Positions 26,627 to 34,789 of a DNA stretch of 64,000 nt are shown piece by piece. The stretch lies in NCBI RefSeq assembly GCF_900461555.1, contig NZ_UGOX01000001.1:173501-237500 (forward strand). Reading direction: 5' to 3'. Both the position numbers and the translations under genes were made by a program. This DNA comes from Legionella quinlivanii. Its GTDB lineage: Bacteria; Pseudomonadota; Gammaproteobacteria; Legionellales; Legionellaceae. How positions within the stretch are numbered: the stretch's first letter is position 1; each line of letters opens with the position of its first letter. Below the pieces are notes generated by a model. The model did not search any database and was not told the origin of the DNA. It saw only the letters and a list, made by a program, of their open reading frames with translations.

Positions 26627-26679
26627 ATACTCTCCTTCTATTATATTTCTTATCTGAACCACCACGGCGTAAACCCTCC

Positions 26680-26785
26680 TCCTGCGTACCCCGACTTGTT
26701 CGGGGTATCCAGCTCAAACTGGCTGATCCAATTCAGACCTCCTGCAACCATTCCTGGATACTGCGGTCAAGCCGCAGTACGTAGG
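26680..26785. repeat. Intergenic palindromic repeats (accccg-type and tactgcgg-type)
   Basis: Two hairpins between dapB and the YqaE-type gene: taccccgacttgttcggggt with flanking atcc, and tactgcggtcaagccgcagta with ggatac/gtacgtagg flanks. Both belong to the palindrome pool that also builds the 153-bp array at 27086-28032 and the repeats around the IS. Confidence 0.65.
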
Positions 26786-26794
26786 CGAAGCTGG

Positions 26795-27022
26795 CTAGTC
26801 TTCCGCCTCCACCTCATCCTTTTTAGCTTTTTTTGCCTTTTTAACCCGCTTTTTCTCTTTATAATTTTCCCGTACGACTCTTAATGCCCACATACTGGCG
26901 GGAAGCCAGCCAAAAAGAGTGGCCTGCATCACCAATGCGACGATAGCACCTCCGGGATTATCATAAATTAATAATACCAGCCAGGGAAAAAATAGCGCTA
27001 AAAGAGACATTAACCATTTCAT
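26795..27022 (-). CDS. Pmp3/YqaE family small membrane protein
   Basis: A 75-aa protein with two membrane segments: MKWLMSLLALFFPWLVLLIY and the following GGAIVALVMQATLFGWLPAS. The Pro-Trp turn and the GW.P motif match the Pmp3/YqaE proteolipid family, which affects membrane potential under stress. The C-terminal tail is highly basic then acidic (KEKKRVKKAKKAKK, then DEVEAED), longer than in most family members. The internal start at 27022 is preferred over 27067 because the family begins at the first membrane helix. Confidence 0.75.
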   Translation of the reverse strand: MKWLMSLLALFFPWLVLLIYDNPGGAIVALVMQATLFGWLPASMWALRVVRENYKEKKRVKKAKKAKKDEVEAED

Positions 27023-27085
27023 GGATGATAATCCTAACTTTGGTTCCAAGGTTTCATGAAAGTCCAATAATAAGACCCTAACCCG

Positions 27086-28032
27086 CTACATGTCACGGCC
27101 AGTCCGGGGCATCCTCACTCCCGTCCTTTGAGTAAGCTAGATCACCCGAACAAGTCGGGTGACGTAGGGCAAGCCGGTGACGTTGGGAGTGTCCTCTGCC
27201 CAGGTTTAACGGCTTGTCCGAGACCTCCGCACTTCCCCCTACGTGCCACGGCTTGTCCGGGGCATCCTCACTCCCGTCCTTTGAGTAAGCTAGATCACCC
27301 GAACAAGTCGGGTGACGTAGGGCAAGCCGGTGACGTTGGGAGTGTCCTCTGCCCAGGTTTAACGGCTTGTCCGAGACCTCCGCACTTCCTCCTACGTGCC
27401 ACGGCTTGTCCGGGGCATCCTCACTCCCGTCCTTTGAGTAAGCTAGATCACCCGAACAAGTCGGGTGACGTAGGGCAAGCCGGTGACGTTGGGAGTGCCC
27501 TCTGCCCAGGTTTAACGGCTTGTCCGAGACCTCCGCACTTCCCCCTACGTGCCACGGCTTGTCCGGGGCATCCTCACTCCCGTCCTTTGAGTAAGCTAGA
27601 TCACCCGAACAAGTCGGGTGACGTAGGGCAAGCCGGTGACGTTGGGAGTGTCCTCTGCCCAGGTTTAACGGCTTGTCCGAGACCTCCACACTTCCCCCTA
27701 CGTGCCACGGCTTGTCCGGGGCATCCTCACTCCCGTCCTTTGAGTAAGCTAGATCACCCGAACAAGTCGGGTGACGTAGGGCAAGCCGGTGACGTTGGGA
27801 GTGTCCTCTGCCCAGGTTTAACGGCTTGTCCGAGACCTCCGCACCTCCCCCTACGTGCCACGGCTTGTCCGGGGCATCCTCACTCCCGTCCTTTGAGTAA
27901 GCTAGATCACCCGAACAAGTCGGGTGACGTAGGGCAAGCCGGTGACGTTGGGAGTGCCCTCTGCCCAGGTTTAACGGCTTGTCCGAGACCTCCGCACTTC
28001 CCCCTACGTGCCACGGCTTGTCCGGGGCATCC
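27086..28032. repeat. Tandem array: six near-identical 153-bp units plus a partial unit
   Basis: The landmark ctttgagtaagctagatcac recurs at 27126, 27279, 27432, 27585, 27738 and 27891, exactly 153 bp apart. Units differ by only a few substitutions (for example tgtcctc or tgccctc; cacttcc or cacctcc). Each contains the palindromes cacccgaacaagtcgggtg and acggcttgtccg. Since 153 is divisible by three, both strands stay open over the whole array, giving long spurious reading frames. It is a likely VNTR. Confidence 0.95.
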
Positions 28033-28105
28033 AACTCAAACCGCAGTAAGCAGGCAAAAAAACATTCAACATCTAAAAAGCTGTTATTTAAGAGTATTAT
28101 ATACC

Positions 28106-28135
28106 GATGCATCGTATTTGGCGATGCGATGCATC
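28106..28135. other. Short hairpin in the gap upstream of rocC
   Basis: Arms gatgcatcg (28106-28114) and cgatgcatc (28127-28135) with a 12-nt loop. No T-run follows, so it is not an obvious terminator. The rest of 28033-28347 is AT-rich and holds no gene that I can see apart from the rocC promoter. Confidence 0.45.
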
Positions 28136-28228
28136 TATAGAGAAGCAGTCAATAACATACAAGACAAAATATTATTGAAGAATAAGAAATATTATTGTTC
28201 ATGAAGTACATATTTTGCGTAGTTAAAA

Positions 28229-28257
28229 TTTACTTTTATTTTTTTGTTTTGTAGAAT
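28229..28257 (+). promoter_or_regulatory. Putative sigma-70 promoter of rocC
   Basis: TTTACT at 28229-28234, a 17-nt T-rich spacer, and TAGAAT at 28252-28257. It would give an untranslated leader of about 85 nt before the ATG at 28348. Confidence 0.5.
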
Positions 28258-28347
28258 GGCTGCCTTTCCTCGCGATTACATCAACGACTGTTGATTGGCC
28301 GAGGTTTATTTTCAATTCTCTAATCATTATCCACTCAAGGTATCAGA

Positions 28348-29019
28348 ATGAGAAGACAAGAGCTTCATCCACGAACAGCGGTGATTAATAAATCACAGAA
28401 AAATCAGTCAAAAAAATCACGCAATCAGGCTCTGATATGGCTTTGCGAACAGTTTCCCCAGGCATTTGATAACACGCAGCGTATCCGCCCGTTAAAGAAC
28501 GGGATTATGGACGATATCCTTGCGTATGCAGACAAAGCAGCAGAAGATGGAATCTCACGCAGCAAATTACGTGAAGCGGTAGTCATTTTTACCCGGCGTC
28601 TTGATTATCTGGCCTGTCTTAAGGCACGTGAAATGCGAGTTGATTTACAAGGCAATGCCACAAGTCAGGTAAGCGAAGACGAAGCCGAGCGAGCCGCGAC
28701 AAAGATCAAGAAACGGGTTGAAAAAAGCGTTCGTAATGCCAGAAAATTACAAACGATAAAACCCGTGAGTCCCTCATCGGCCCGTATTGAGCCATCAAAA
28801 TCTACGAATAATCATTACACGCATTATTCTTCCAGCTATGATTATAACCAGCCTGGTGAGCGTAACTATCCTTCACCAGTACAGCAGTCAGGCAAATCCG
28901 CTGCCGATATTATTGTCAAACATAAAACTGCCAAGCAATATGATCCTGATGCAGTCGCCAGATTAAAGGAAAAGTTGGGTATTTCAAGGAAGGAAGAGCA
29001 GAAAGAGGCGATTGATTAA
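28348..29019 (+). CDS. rocC: RocC-type ProQ/FinO-domain RNA chaperone
   Basis: A 223-aa RNA-binding protein. Residues about 20-130 are a ProQ/FinO domain: NQALIWLCEQFPQAFD, then RPLKNGIMDDILAYA and FTRRLDYLACLKAREMRVDL, the family order. The C-terminal part is polar, Lys/Ser/Tyr-rich and likely flexible. In L. pneumophila the ProQ-type protein RocC works with the small RNA RocR to repress competence mRNAs; the MRRQELHPR-type N terminus and neighbouring genes suggest this is its counterpart, from memory. The 988-aa collagen-like gene follows 33 bp later on the same strand, so cotranscription is likely. Confidence 0.82.
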   Translation: MRRQELHPRTAVINKSQKNQSKKSRNQALIWLCEQFPQAFDNTQRIRPLKNGIMDDILAYADKAAEDGISRSKLREAVVIFTRRLDYLACLKAREMRVDLQGNATSQVSEDEAERAATKIKKRVEKSVRNARKLQTIKPVSPSSARIEPSKSTNNHYTHYSSSYDYNQPGERNYPSPVQQSGKSAADIIVKHKTAKQYDPDAVARLKEKLGISRKEEQKEAID

Positions 29020-29052
29020 GGCATCTGATTTTCACAAGAAGAGGTCGTCATC

Positions 29053-32019
29053 ATGAAGTTATCGGTTTCAGGAAACACAGGAGAGTCGGCGGGGAAGATT
29101 AAAATTACGCTTACAGAAGATTCTGATTCTTCTGTGAGATATCAGGGAACTGTGGAGACTGCTTCTTCCGGGCAACAGCGTATCAATGGGGTTATCTCCA
29201 AAAAAGACAGTCTTGAGGTATCCGCGCGTGGTGGAAATGGCGTTGATGGAAGGATAGGGGCTGACGGTAAAAAAGGAGCTGACGGTGCTTGGGGAAGTGA
29301 TGCCACCTGTTACCTTCCCGCTGAAAGAGGCCAGGATGGTAAGAGAGGGGAAGATGGTGAAAAGGGAACAAATGGCGGTCCTGCCGGAAATGGAGGAGAG
29401 GTTGAGATTTGCGTGGAGGATCCTGCTGATTTGTCATTATTCTCCCTGGTCAGCAATATAGATGTTCGTGCAGGAGTGCCTGGCCGAGCGGGAAGGCATG
29501 GTCGGGGCGGCAAGGGAGGCAAGGGCGGTAAGGGTGGAAGATACCTTGATGACCCTGGAAACCTTCACTACCACCGTCACCACCATCATCACCCCCATCA
29601 AGATTTTGAACCCTACAATCCCTTGCCCTTTATTGATAGCCATGCTCCGGATGGTAAAGACGGCCCAGATGGTAATACGCCAACAGAAATTTTATATCCA
29701 GGTGCTCCGGGTGTTGACGGCAGCGTCAGGTATCACATTCTCTCTCAGGGAATAATTCAATCAACATATACAGCTCCTTATAAGCTAAGAATAACTAATC
29801 CGCGATACAGGACAGGTCAGCAGCATGGTTTGTTTGAACCGGGCGATACAGTGCAAGTGGTTTACGACATCCACAACCAGTCAATCAGTATGCCTTCCCC
29901 AGTCGAGTTGATGCCTGTTAATGTTGATCTGTCTTTGCGAAGCATTTTCCAGCAAACTGGAGCAGGGCAAGTGCGGGGGAATATTCCTGCCGGTGGTAGT
30001 GCTGACAATCAGTCAGCTCCACTGACTTTGAAAATCAGGGAACCGCTTATCATAAAAGGCGCATGCAGTGAGCCCTATGTTGAAACCACCCATCTTCGTG
30101 TTCAACTGATGAATACCAGACTTGATCGCCCCTATGCTGAGTCGGACTTATCGCCAATCAGAGTCTCCTATCCTGTTCAACTGTTGCCCAGAAAAAAATT
30201 TTACACAGCCGCTATTGGTGAGCCTTTGGATTTGGAGCTGGAGGTTAAGAATATCTCCAAAAAAGCCTTGGGCCGTCAGGAAGGACGAGATGTTTTTCTG
30301 CAGATTGTAGAGGAAGATGAACGCAATTCAGTCGTGCTCGCCGCAAAGGCAGTGGATACCTTAGGGCCTGATCAAACTGAAAAACTGCAGGCCAGTATTG
30401 TACTGGATGAGCACTTCGCCTTTGGCTCAAGGCGTGAATATAAAGCCAATTTACAGTTAAAGCCTATTGATAGAAATAAATCCATGTCGCTGATTCAGCA
30501 ACAGGTTTTTACGGTACAGGTCACTCCCAAATACCAGCGTTCAGAAAGAGGTTTTACGCTGGTAATCAATGCTGAAACTTCTCCTGAAGCAGTGCAGTTC
30601 TGGATGAAGCAATTGACAAGCATTGCCCAAAAGCCAGTCGCTGTGTGGAATACGTCCTATTATGGACAATTTCCGCTGGAGTCAGAAGTCGGCTCGCTTC
30701 TGGCAGACAATGCACATGGCACCCTGATTGTTCTGGATAATGAATTCACAGGACCTGACAGTAAGCTAATCAGAAACAGTGAGTTCATCCGAAAAGACAA
30801 CCTGCTGCACGCGGCCCAGATTTATGATAATTCGATAGTCATTGTAGGCGACAACAAACAACTTCCGGAATCCTATAAAACAAAGGAAACAGGTTTATTA
30901 TGGGCAGAACCCGAAGAGAGCTATTACTCGCTGGACTCACTGGTCGATGCTCTATTATTGGAGGCGCCAGAAACCATCAGTCATGCCAAACTAACGCTTC
31001 CCACTGAGACGTTCTTTTCAAAAAGCAGTCCGCAGCAAGTGCTCGATCGAGTCGCTGAAAAACTGAAGCAATGCTTTCCGCATCGTAATTATCATTTCAG
31101 TGTTGAACGTGTTGCTAACAGCTCGAAGGTAGTGATTGAAATAAGACGTCTGGCAGATGAATTAAATACCGGAGTTAAATCAATAAAGCTTAATCCCCGG
31201 GAGATGCAAGATCCCACTAGAGTAGGCGCTGTAAATCCGCAGGGAATTATCAATGTCTTGCCGTTCACCCAGAAGCTTGATTTATTTATGAAAGACAGTA
31301 ATCCGTATCATCAGCAACTAACACAGGCGATTATTACCGATCTTCTGGCAGAACAGAGGCTGGTACGGCAAACGCAAAACTATGGTTCCTGGTGGAGTGT
31401 TCTAACTGGCCGCTATCGGCATAATTTTCAGATGGAACTAAAACAATTGCGTCAGTTAGTCTCGACTCTCAACATCATGGCGCAGCAAGGATCATATTAT
31501 AATACGGAAGTCTGGGCTCCAAAGGTTATTCAGGTGCTGGCGCAGATGCAGTACCATGCCCGGCAACAGACTTCGTTCTGGAGTCGTCTTGCTGATTTTT
31601 TTGTAACTCAGACCAATGAGGAAATAAATCGCAGTACCAGAGCGCTTTGCAGTGAGGCATTGGCTTCTTATGGACAGCTCACCCAAAAGTCAGTTACCGA
31701 ATTAACGCCAACACTCGACAATCACATCGCTCGTTTGGGATTTGAAGATAAACTTAGAGAGGAAATAGTCAGCTTACAACGTGCCATTCGCAGAGGCGGC
31801 TGTTTTTTTAATGAAACGCATAACCGAAAAGAATTGTTTGCTGTTCAGAAATTATTATCAGTTTGTCTGCAGGAGAGTAAGACCGCTGAGCTTCAGGAAC
31901 ATCTGGTGATATTGCAAAAAGGGCGCTTCAAGGAGTGTTATACGGAATTTAAAAAATTATATCCTGAATACCATCAGGAAACAGAAGTAAAGGACCATGG
32001 GTCTTATGCTTTTGCATAG
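29053..32019 (+). CDS. 988-aa collagen-like, His-rich N-terminal protein of unknown function
   Basis: Unusual architecture. Residues about 60-230 contain three Gly-X-Y collagen-like stretches (GADGKKGADG, GQDGKRGEDGEKG, then GRGGKGGKGGKGG, later PDGKDGPDGNTP and GAPGVDGS). A His block HRHHHHHPHQ around residues 175-184 could bind metal. About 250-500 is beta-rich with Ig-like or adhesin-like strands. The last 480 residues are mostly helical and soluble. There is no signal peptide. gaagagg precedes the ATG at 29053. A collagen-like protein without an export signal in this genus might be a type IV substrate; the eukaryotic-like GXY region could come from a host. It is not the known surface adhesin Lcl, whose repeats are longer. 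Confidence 0.8.
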   Translation: MKLSVSGNTGESAGKIKITLTEDSDSSVRYQGTVETASSGQQRINGVISKKDSLEVSARGGNGVDGRIGADGKKGADGAWGSDATCYLPAERGQDGKRGEDGEKGTNGGPAGNGGEVEICVEDPADLSLFSLVSNIDVRAGVPGRAGRHGRGGKGGKGGKGGRYLDDPGNLHYHRHHHHHPHQDFEPYNPLPFIDSHAPDGKDGPDGNTPTEILYPGAPGVDGSVRYHILSQGIIQSTYTAPYKLRITNPRYRTGQQHGLFEPGDTVQVVYDIHNQSISMPSPVELMPVNVDLSLRSIFQQTGAGQVRGNIPAGGSADNQSAPLTLKIREPLIIKGACSEPYVETTHLRVQLMNTRLDRPYAESDLSPIRVSYPVQLLPRKKFYTAAIGEPLDLELEVKNISKKALGRQEGRDVFLQIVEEDERNSVVLAAKAVDTLGPDQTEKLQASIVLDEHFAFGSRREYKANLQLKPIDRNKSMSLIQQQVFTVQVTPKYQRSERGFTLVINAETSPEAVQFWMKQLTSIAQKPVAVWNTSYYGQFPLESEVGSLLADNAHGTLIVLDNEFTGPDSKLIRNSEFIRKDNLLHAAQIYDNSIVIVGDNKQLPESYKTKETGLLWAEPEESYYSLDSLVDALLLEAPETISHAKLTLPTETFFSKSSPQQVLDRVAEKLKQCFPHRNYHFSVERVANSSKVVIEIRRLADELNTGVKSIKLNPREMQDPTRVGAVNPQGIINVLPFTQKLDLFMKDSNPYHQQLTQAIITDLLAEQRLVRQTQNYGSWWSVLTGRYRHNFQMELKQLRQLVSTLNIMAQQGSYYNTEVWAPKVIQVLAQMQYHARQQTSFWSRLADFFVTQTNEEINRSTRALCSEALASYGQLTQKSVTELTPTLDNHIARLGFEDKLREEIVSLQRAIRRGGCFFNETHNRKELFAVQKLLSVCLQESKTAELQEHLVILQKGRFKECYTEFKKLYPEYHQETEVKDHGSYAFA

Positions 32020-32028
32020 ATCCAAAGA

Positions 32029-32106
32029 AAAACCTTGAATGCTTCACTGCTCGGGCCTGTTGTATAAAAACCCATAGCCTTGAGCAGTAAAGCGGTTCAA
32101 GGTTTT
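32029..32106. terminator. Large bidirectional hairpin between convergent genes
   Basis: Arms aaaaccttgaatgcttcact with gctc, and gagcagtaaagcggttcaag with gtttt, pair over about 24 bp with few mismatches around a loop of roughly 30 nt. It lies between the 988-aa gene (+) and the 50-aa KGG gene (-), with A and T runs on the proper sides, so it may terminate both. Confidence 0.6.
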
Positions 32107-32140
32107 AAAGAGTTACAGGAACAGCTTCGGACTTTCAGAG

Positions 32141-32293
32141 TTATTTATTTTTAGAACTGCCGCTTTTGCCGCCTTTAGACTTCAGCGAGCCTTGGCCTTT
32201 GCCTTGACCGCCGTGGGAGTGTTCACCGCCTTTTTTACGATCTGCCTGAGTCAGGTTAGAACCTCGTCCACCGCCGTGATTTTGAGTAGCCAT
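32141..32293 (-). CDS. KGG-motif stress-induced small protein (50 aa)
   Basis: A 50-aa very hydrophilic protein starting MATQNHGGGRGSN, containing DRKKGGEHSHGGQGKG and ending in GGKSGSSKNK. The KGG repeats place it with the con-10/GsiB-type 'KGG' stress-induced family, which is disordered and linked to desiccation or general stress. The start is well supported by aacaaggagag 7-8 nt upstream of the ATG. Too short for most gene finders. Confidence 0.8.
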   Translation of the reverse strand: MATQNHGGGRGSNLTQADRKKGGEHSHGGQGKGQGSLKSKGGKSGSSKNK

Positions 32294-32496
32294 AATTAAC
32301 TCTCCTTGTTATATTTTGTTAGAAATAAATATCACTGAGCATAAAAAAAGCTCACTACTTAAAAGTAGACCATCTCCCCGGGATGTCAAATTCAATACAG
32401 TCTGTTACACCGGTGCTTTTTAAGCTGAGCAGCTGAGAGAACTGTATTGTTCAACATAAATCTGCAACAATGAGGTTTTAAAAGTTCAATGAGTTT

Positions 32497-33240
32497 ATGA
32501 ATCTGATTAAACTGCTCTTATGCCTGTTTGCAGCCAAACTGCAGGCATTTTCCTGCCATCAACCGCAAATTATTAAGCAAAAACCAATACAATTTGATCA
32601 AAAGCGAGTGGAGCTTACCCGGTTATATCAACTCACTCATTATGGAATCGATTCCTCCTCTATTGAGATCGAACCCAAAATGATCGTTCTTCATTGGACC
32701 TGCTTACCAAGTCTTGAACTTGCTATGCGCGTATTTAACCCCGCGGCTTTACCTGCAAATTCCCCCCGCAGGAATGAAATTCCGGATGACCTGAATGTAT
32801 CCAGCCATTATCTGGTGGACCGTGATGGTAGTATTTATCAGCTTATGCCGGATAATTTAATGGCCAGACATATAATCGGGCTGAATCATTATGCCATAGG
32901 CATTGAAAATGTCGGCGGAATTGATGGCAAGGATGATTTAACAGAGCAGCAAGCAGAGGCCAATGCCTTTCTGGTTTGCTATTTAAAAAATAAGTATCCG
33001 CAAATTGAGCATGTGATTGGCCATCATGAATATCTTGGATACAAAAATAGCGCACTTTGGCTGGAGAAAGATCCAGAATATGAGCGCTCAAAAACTGATC
33101 CTGGCCCAGACTTTGTGAATCGGGTGAAGGCTTTGGCTATGGAGAGTCAAGCACAACCTCATGCCTCTGTCATTTCCACGAAGCATTGTTGTGTGGATAG
33201 AACCAAGCAAACTAAGCGGTCGTCTTTGCGAGCGAAGTGA
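32497..33240 (+). CDS. N-acetylmuramoyl-L-alanine amidase (Amidase_2 type), exported
   Basis: A 247-aa zinc amidase. A signal-like N terminus (MNLIKLLLCLFAAKLQAFS) precedes an Amidase_2/AmpD-type domain: MIVLHWTC gives the first zinc His, ENVGGIDGK follows the catalytic strand, VIGHHEYL the next His, and SKTDPGPDF carries the last ligand Asp/His position. It would cleave the amide between MurNAc and the stem peptide. The last residues (SSLRAK) and the stop codon come from an intergenic palindromic repeat at 33222-33305, so the C terminus has been rewritten by the repeat. Confidence 0.88.
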   Translation: MNLIKLLLCLFAAKLQAFSCHQPQIIKQKPIQFDQKRVELTRLYQLTHYGIDSSSIEIEPKMIVLHWTCLPSLELAMRVFNPAALPANSPRRNEIPDDLNVSSHYLVDRDGSIYQLMPDNLMARHIIGLNHYAIGIENVGGIDGKDDLTEQQAEANAFLVCYLKNKYPQIEHVIGHHEYLGYKNSALWLEKDPEYERSKTDPGPDFVNRVKALAMESQAQPHASVISTKHCCVDRTKQTKRSSLRAK

Positions 33241-33305
33241 AGCAATCCAGATCAAGATTTGAACAGGGCCAGGAGTTGGATTGCTTCGCTAAAGCTCGCA
33301 AAGAC
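33222..33305. repeat. Palindromic repeat overlapping the amidase 3' end
   Basis: Arms gtctttgcgagcgaagtgaa plus gcaatcca (33222-33249) and tggattgcttcgct plus aaagctcgcaaagac (33277-33305) form a long inverted repeat. It supplies the last codons and the stop (33238-33240) of the amidase and lies within the upstream region of the next gene. Confidence 0.75.
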
Positions 33306-33429
33306 AATTGATAGGGAAATGGCTTTCCATAATTTAACCAGAAATCCGATTAAATTATTTCATTGCTGTGTAAATTTTATCTATTTTGTGTATAATGCCT
33401 TCTTTTATAGATTTGAGAAGGAGAGAGGC

Positions 33430-34509
33430 ATGCCAATCGTTATGCGCAAGATATCCAAAACCTGGTTGGCTGAGAATGCTGTGTTATTAAGTTTCGATAA
33501 TCTTTCATTCAATGATATTAAAAAATATGTAAAAGATAATAAAACTCAGTCAATAGCCTGTGGAGAGCACGCAGGCGAATTAGGTGCGGAAGCTCCAGAG
33601 CCATTGCCCTTTGTCATTTCAAAACATTTAGATAATCCAGACTCTTTTTATCTCACGCATTTAACCTCGCGCAGTGTTTACTATATTAACCGTTCAGTAG
33701 TTGAGGATACTTCCGGACCGGTTAATTTCTGGCAATTCATACCCGATGCAGAGAAAACTGACAGTCCTGCTGATCCATCAAAACCAGTGGAGAGTTTGTT
33801 ATTTTTCTCAAGGGAGGACTGCTTACTGTTTCAGGGTATGTATTCCAAAAAGCAATCCTCATCATTCTTTGGAAGTTTAGTTAAGTCAAAAAAAACAGTG
33901 GAGCCCGTTGAGCCGGTCAAAAAGTTTTTAGAGTCTAAATTTTTTACAAAACCAAAATTCTATTTGCCCCTATCTACTGAACAGCTACCTCTCTTGGAAG
34001 AAGAAATAAAAAAGACCAGGTTCAGATTTAGTTATGAGCAGCTTTTTCTTTCCGGTTTTTATAGTAATGGAAAGCAAAGTGCACAGCGTACTAATGGTTC
34101 CCATTGGTTGATGATAGTAATTAGTGCAAAGCTCACTTTTAATCAGCTGTCTGAGATGCTACCCAAGACAGTCAAGAGCAGTTGTGACCTCCTGGAAAAA
34201 ACCAGCCAGCCTGAATCCCATGTCTGGTATGTGTCTATCCGTAAGCTGGATAGTTTCAATCGCGAATGCATAAAAATTGAGTGGAATCAGGGTGAGCAGT
34301 ATACGCTGAGGCTAGGGTTTGGAAAGAAATGCCGATTGATAGAAATAACATTTGCTAACAATCTGTCGGAGGCTGAGCTTAAGTCTCTGCTTCCGTATAC
34401 TTATCAAAAAAGGATTAAGGATGTGACTGATTTTCACATCGGGGAATCTCATGAAGACAAAGAGATGTCCTGCAGTTCATCAAGCAGCTCGTCAATGAGT
34501 TGTAAATGA
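33430..34509 (+). CDS. Orphan 359-aa soluble protein; effector candidate
   Basis: The frame is open from 33259, but gaaggagagaggc sits directly before the ATG at 33430 (MPIVMRKISKTW), which is the likely start. No domain is recognised. Features seen are mixed alpha/beta composition, several WF/FY-rich strands around residues 120-180, a Lys/Glu-rich middle, and a C-terminal tail of Cys/Ser repeats ending in SMSCK after an acidic HEDKE. There is no signal peptide. The unusual Ser/Cys tail is the only distinctive element. Confidence 0.65.
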   Translation: MPIVMRKISKTWLAENAVLLSFDNLSFNDIKKYVKDNKTQSIACGEHAGELGAEAPEPLPFVISKHLDNPDSFYLTHLTSRSVYYINRSVVEDTSGPVNFWQFIPDAEKTDSPADPSKPVESLLFFSREDCLLFQGMYSKKQSSSFFGSLVKSKKTVEPVEPVKKFLESKFFTKPKFYLPLSTEQLPLLEEEIKKTRFRFSYEQLFLSGFYSNGKQSAQRTNGSHWLMIVISAKLTFNQLSEMLPKTVKSSCDLLEKTSQPESHVWYVSIRKLDSFNRECIKIEWNQGEQYTLRLGFGKKCRLIEITFANNLSEAELKSLLPYTYQKRIKDVTDFHIGESHEDKEMSCSSSSSSSMSCK

Positions 34510-34530
34510 TGTACTTTTAAAAGTGTCCTA

Positions 34531-34672
34531 ATGGCGTTGCCTTAAGACTTAAACCCATACTCCTACGTCCCTCGGCTTGTCCGAGGGATCCAGGAATCTC
34601 ATGCCAGGATTGGATCTCTGGATCCCTCGGACAAGCCGAGGGACGTAGATAAATATGTTAAGGCAGCGCCAT
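34531..34672. repeat. MITE-like palindromic repeat, intact short copy
   Basis: Terminal inverted repeats atggcgttgccttaag and ttaaggcagcgccat enclose inner arms acgtccctcggcttgtccga and its complement ggacaagccgagggacgt. TA directly repeats just outside both ends (34529-34530 and 34673-34674), consistent with a 2-bp target duplication. It carries no coding capacity, so it would need a transposase in trans. Confidence 0.65.
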
Positions 34673-34789
34673 TAGGCCCTTGGCCCAACGATAAAAAGCA
34701 GAAATAGTTTCCTTTTTACATCCTCTCTATTGTTTATATATGCGCAAATGGGATAAAATAAGCGCACTTTTGTTGTAGAGTTGTCGAAC

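Noticed and set aside
27093..28112. 339-aa open frame across the same array on the minus strand
   Set aside because: Same reason; neither frame has a good ribosome site and the region is explained by repeats.
27128..28204. 358-aa open frame across the 153-bp array on the plus strand
   Set aside because: It is open only because the period is divisible by three; the complementary strand is equally open, and the residues are pure repeat with no fold-like pattern.
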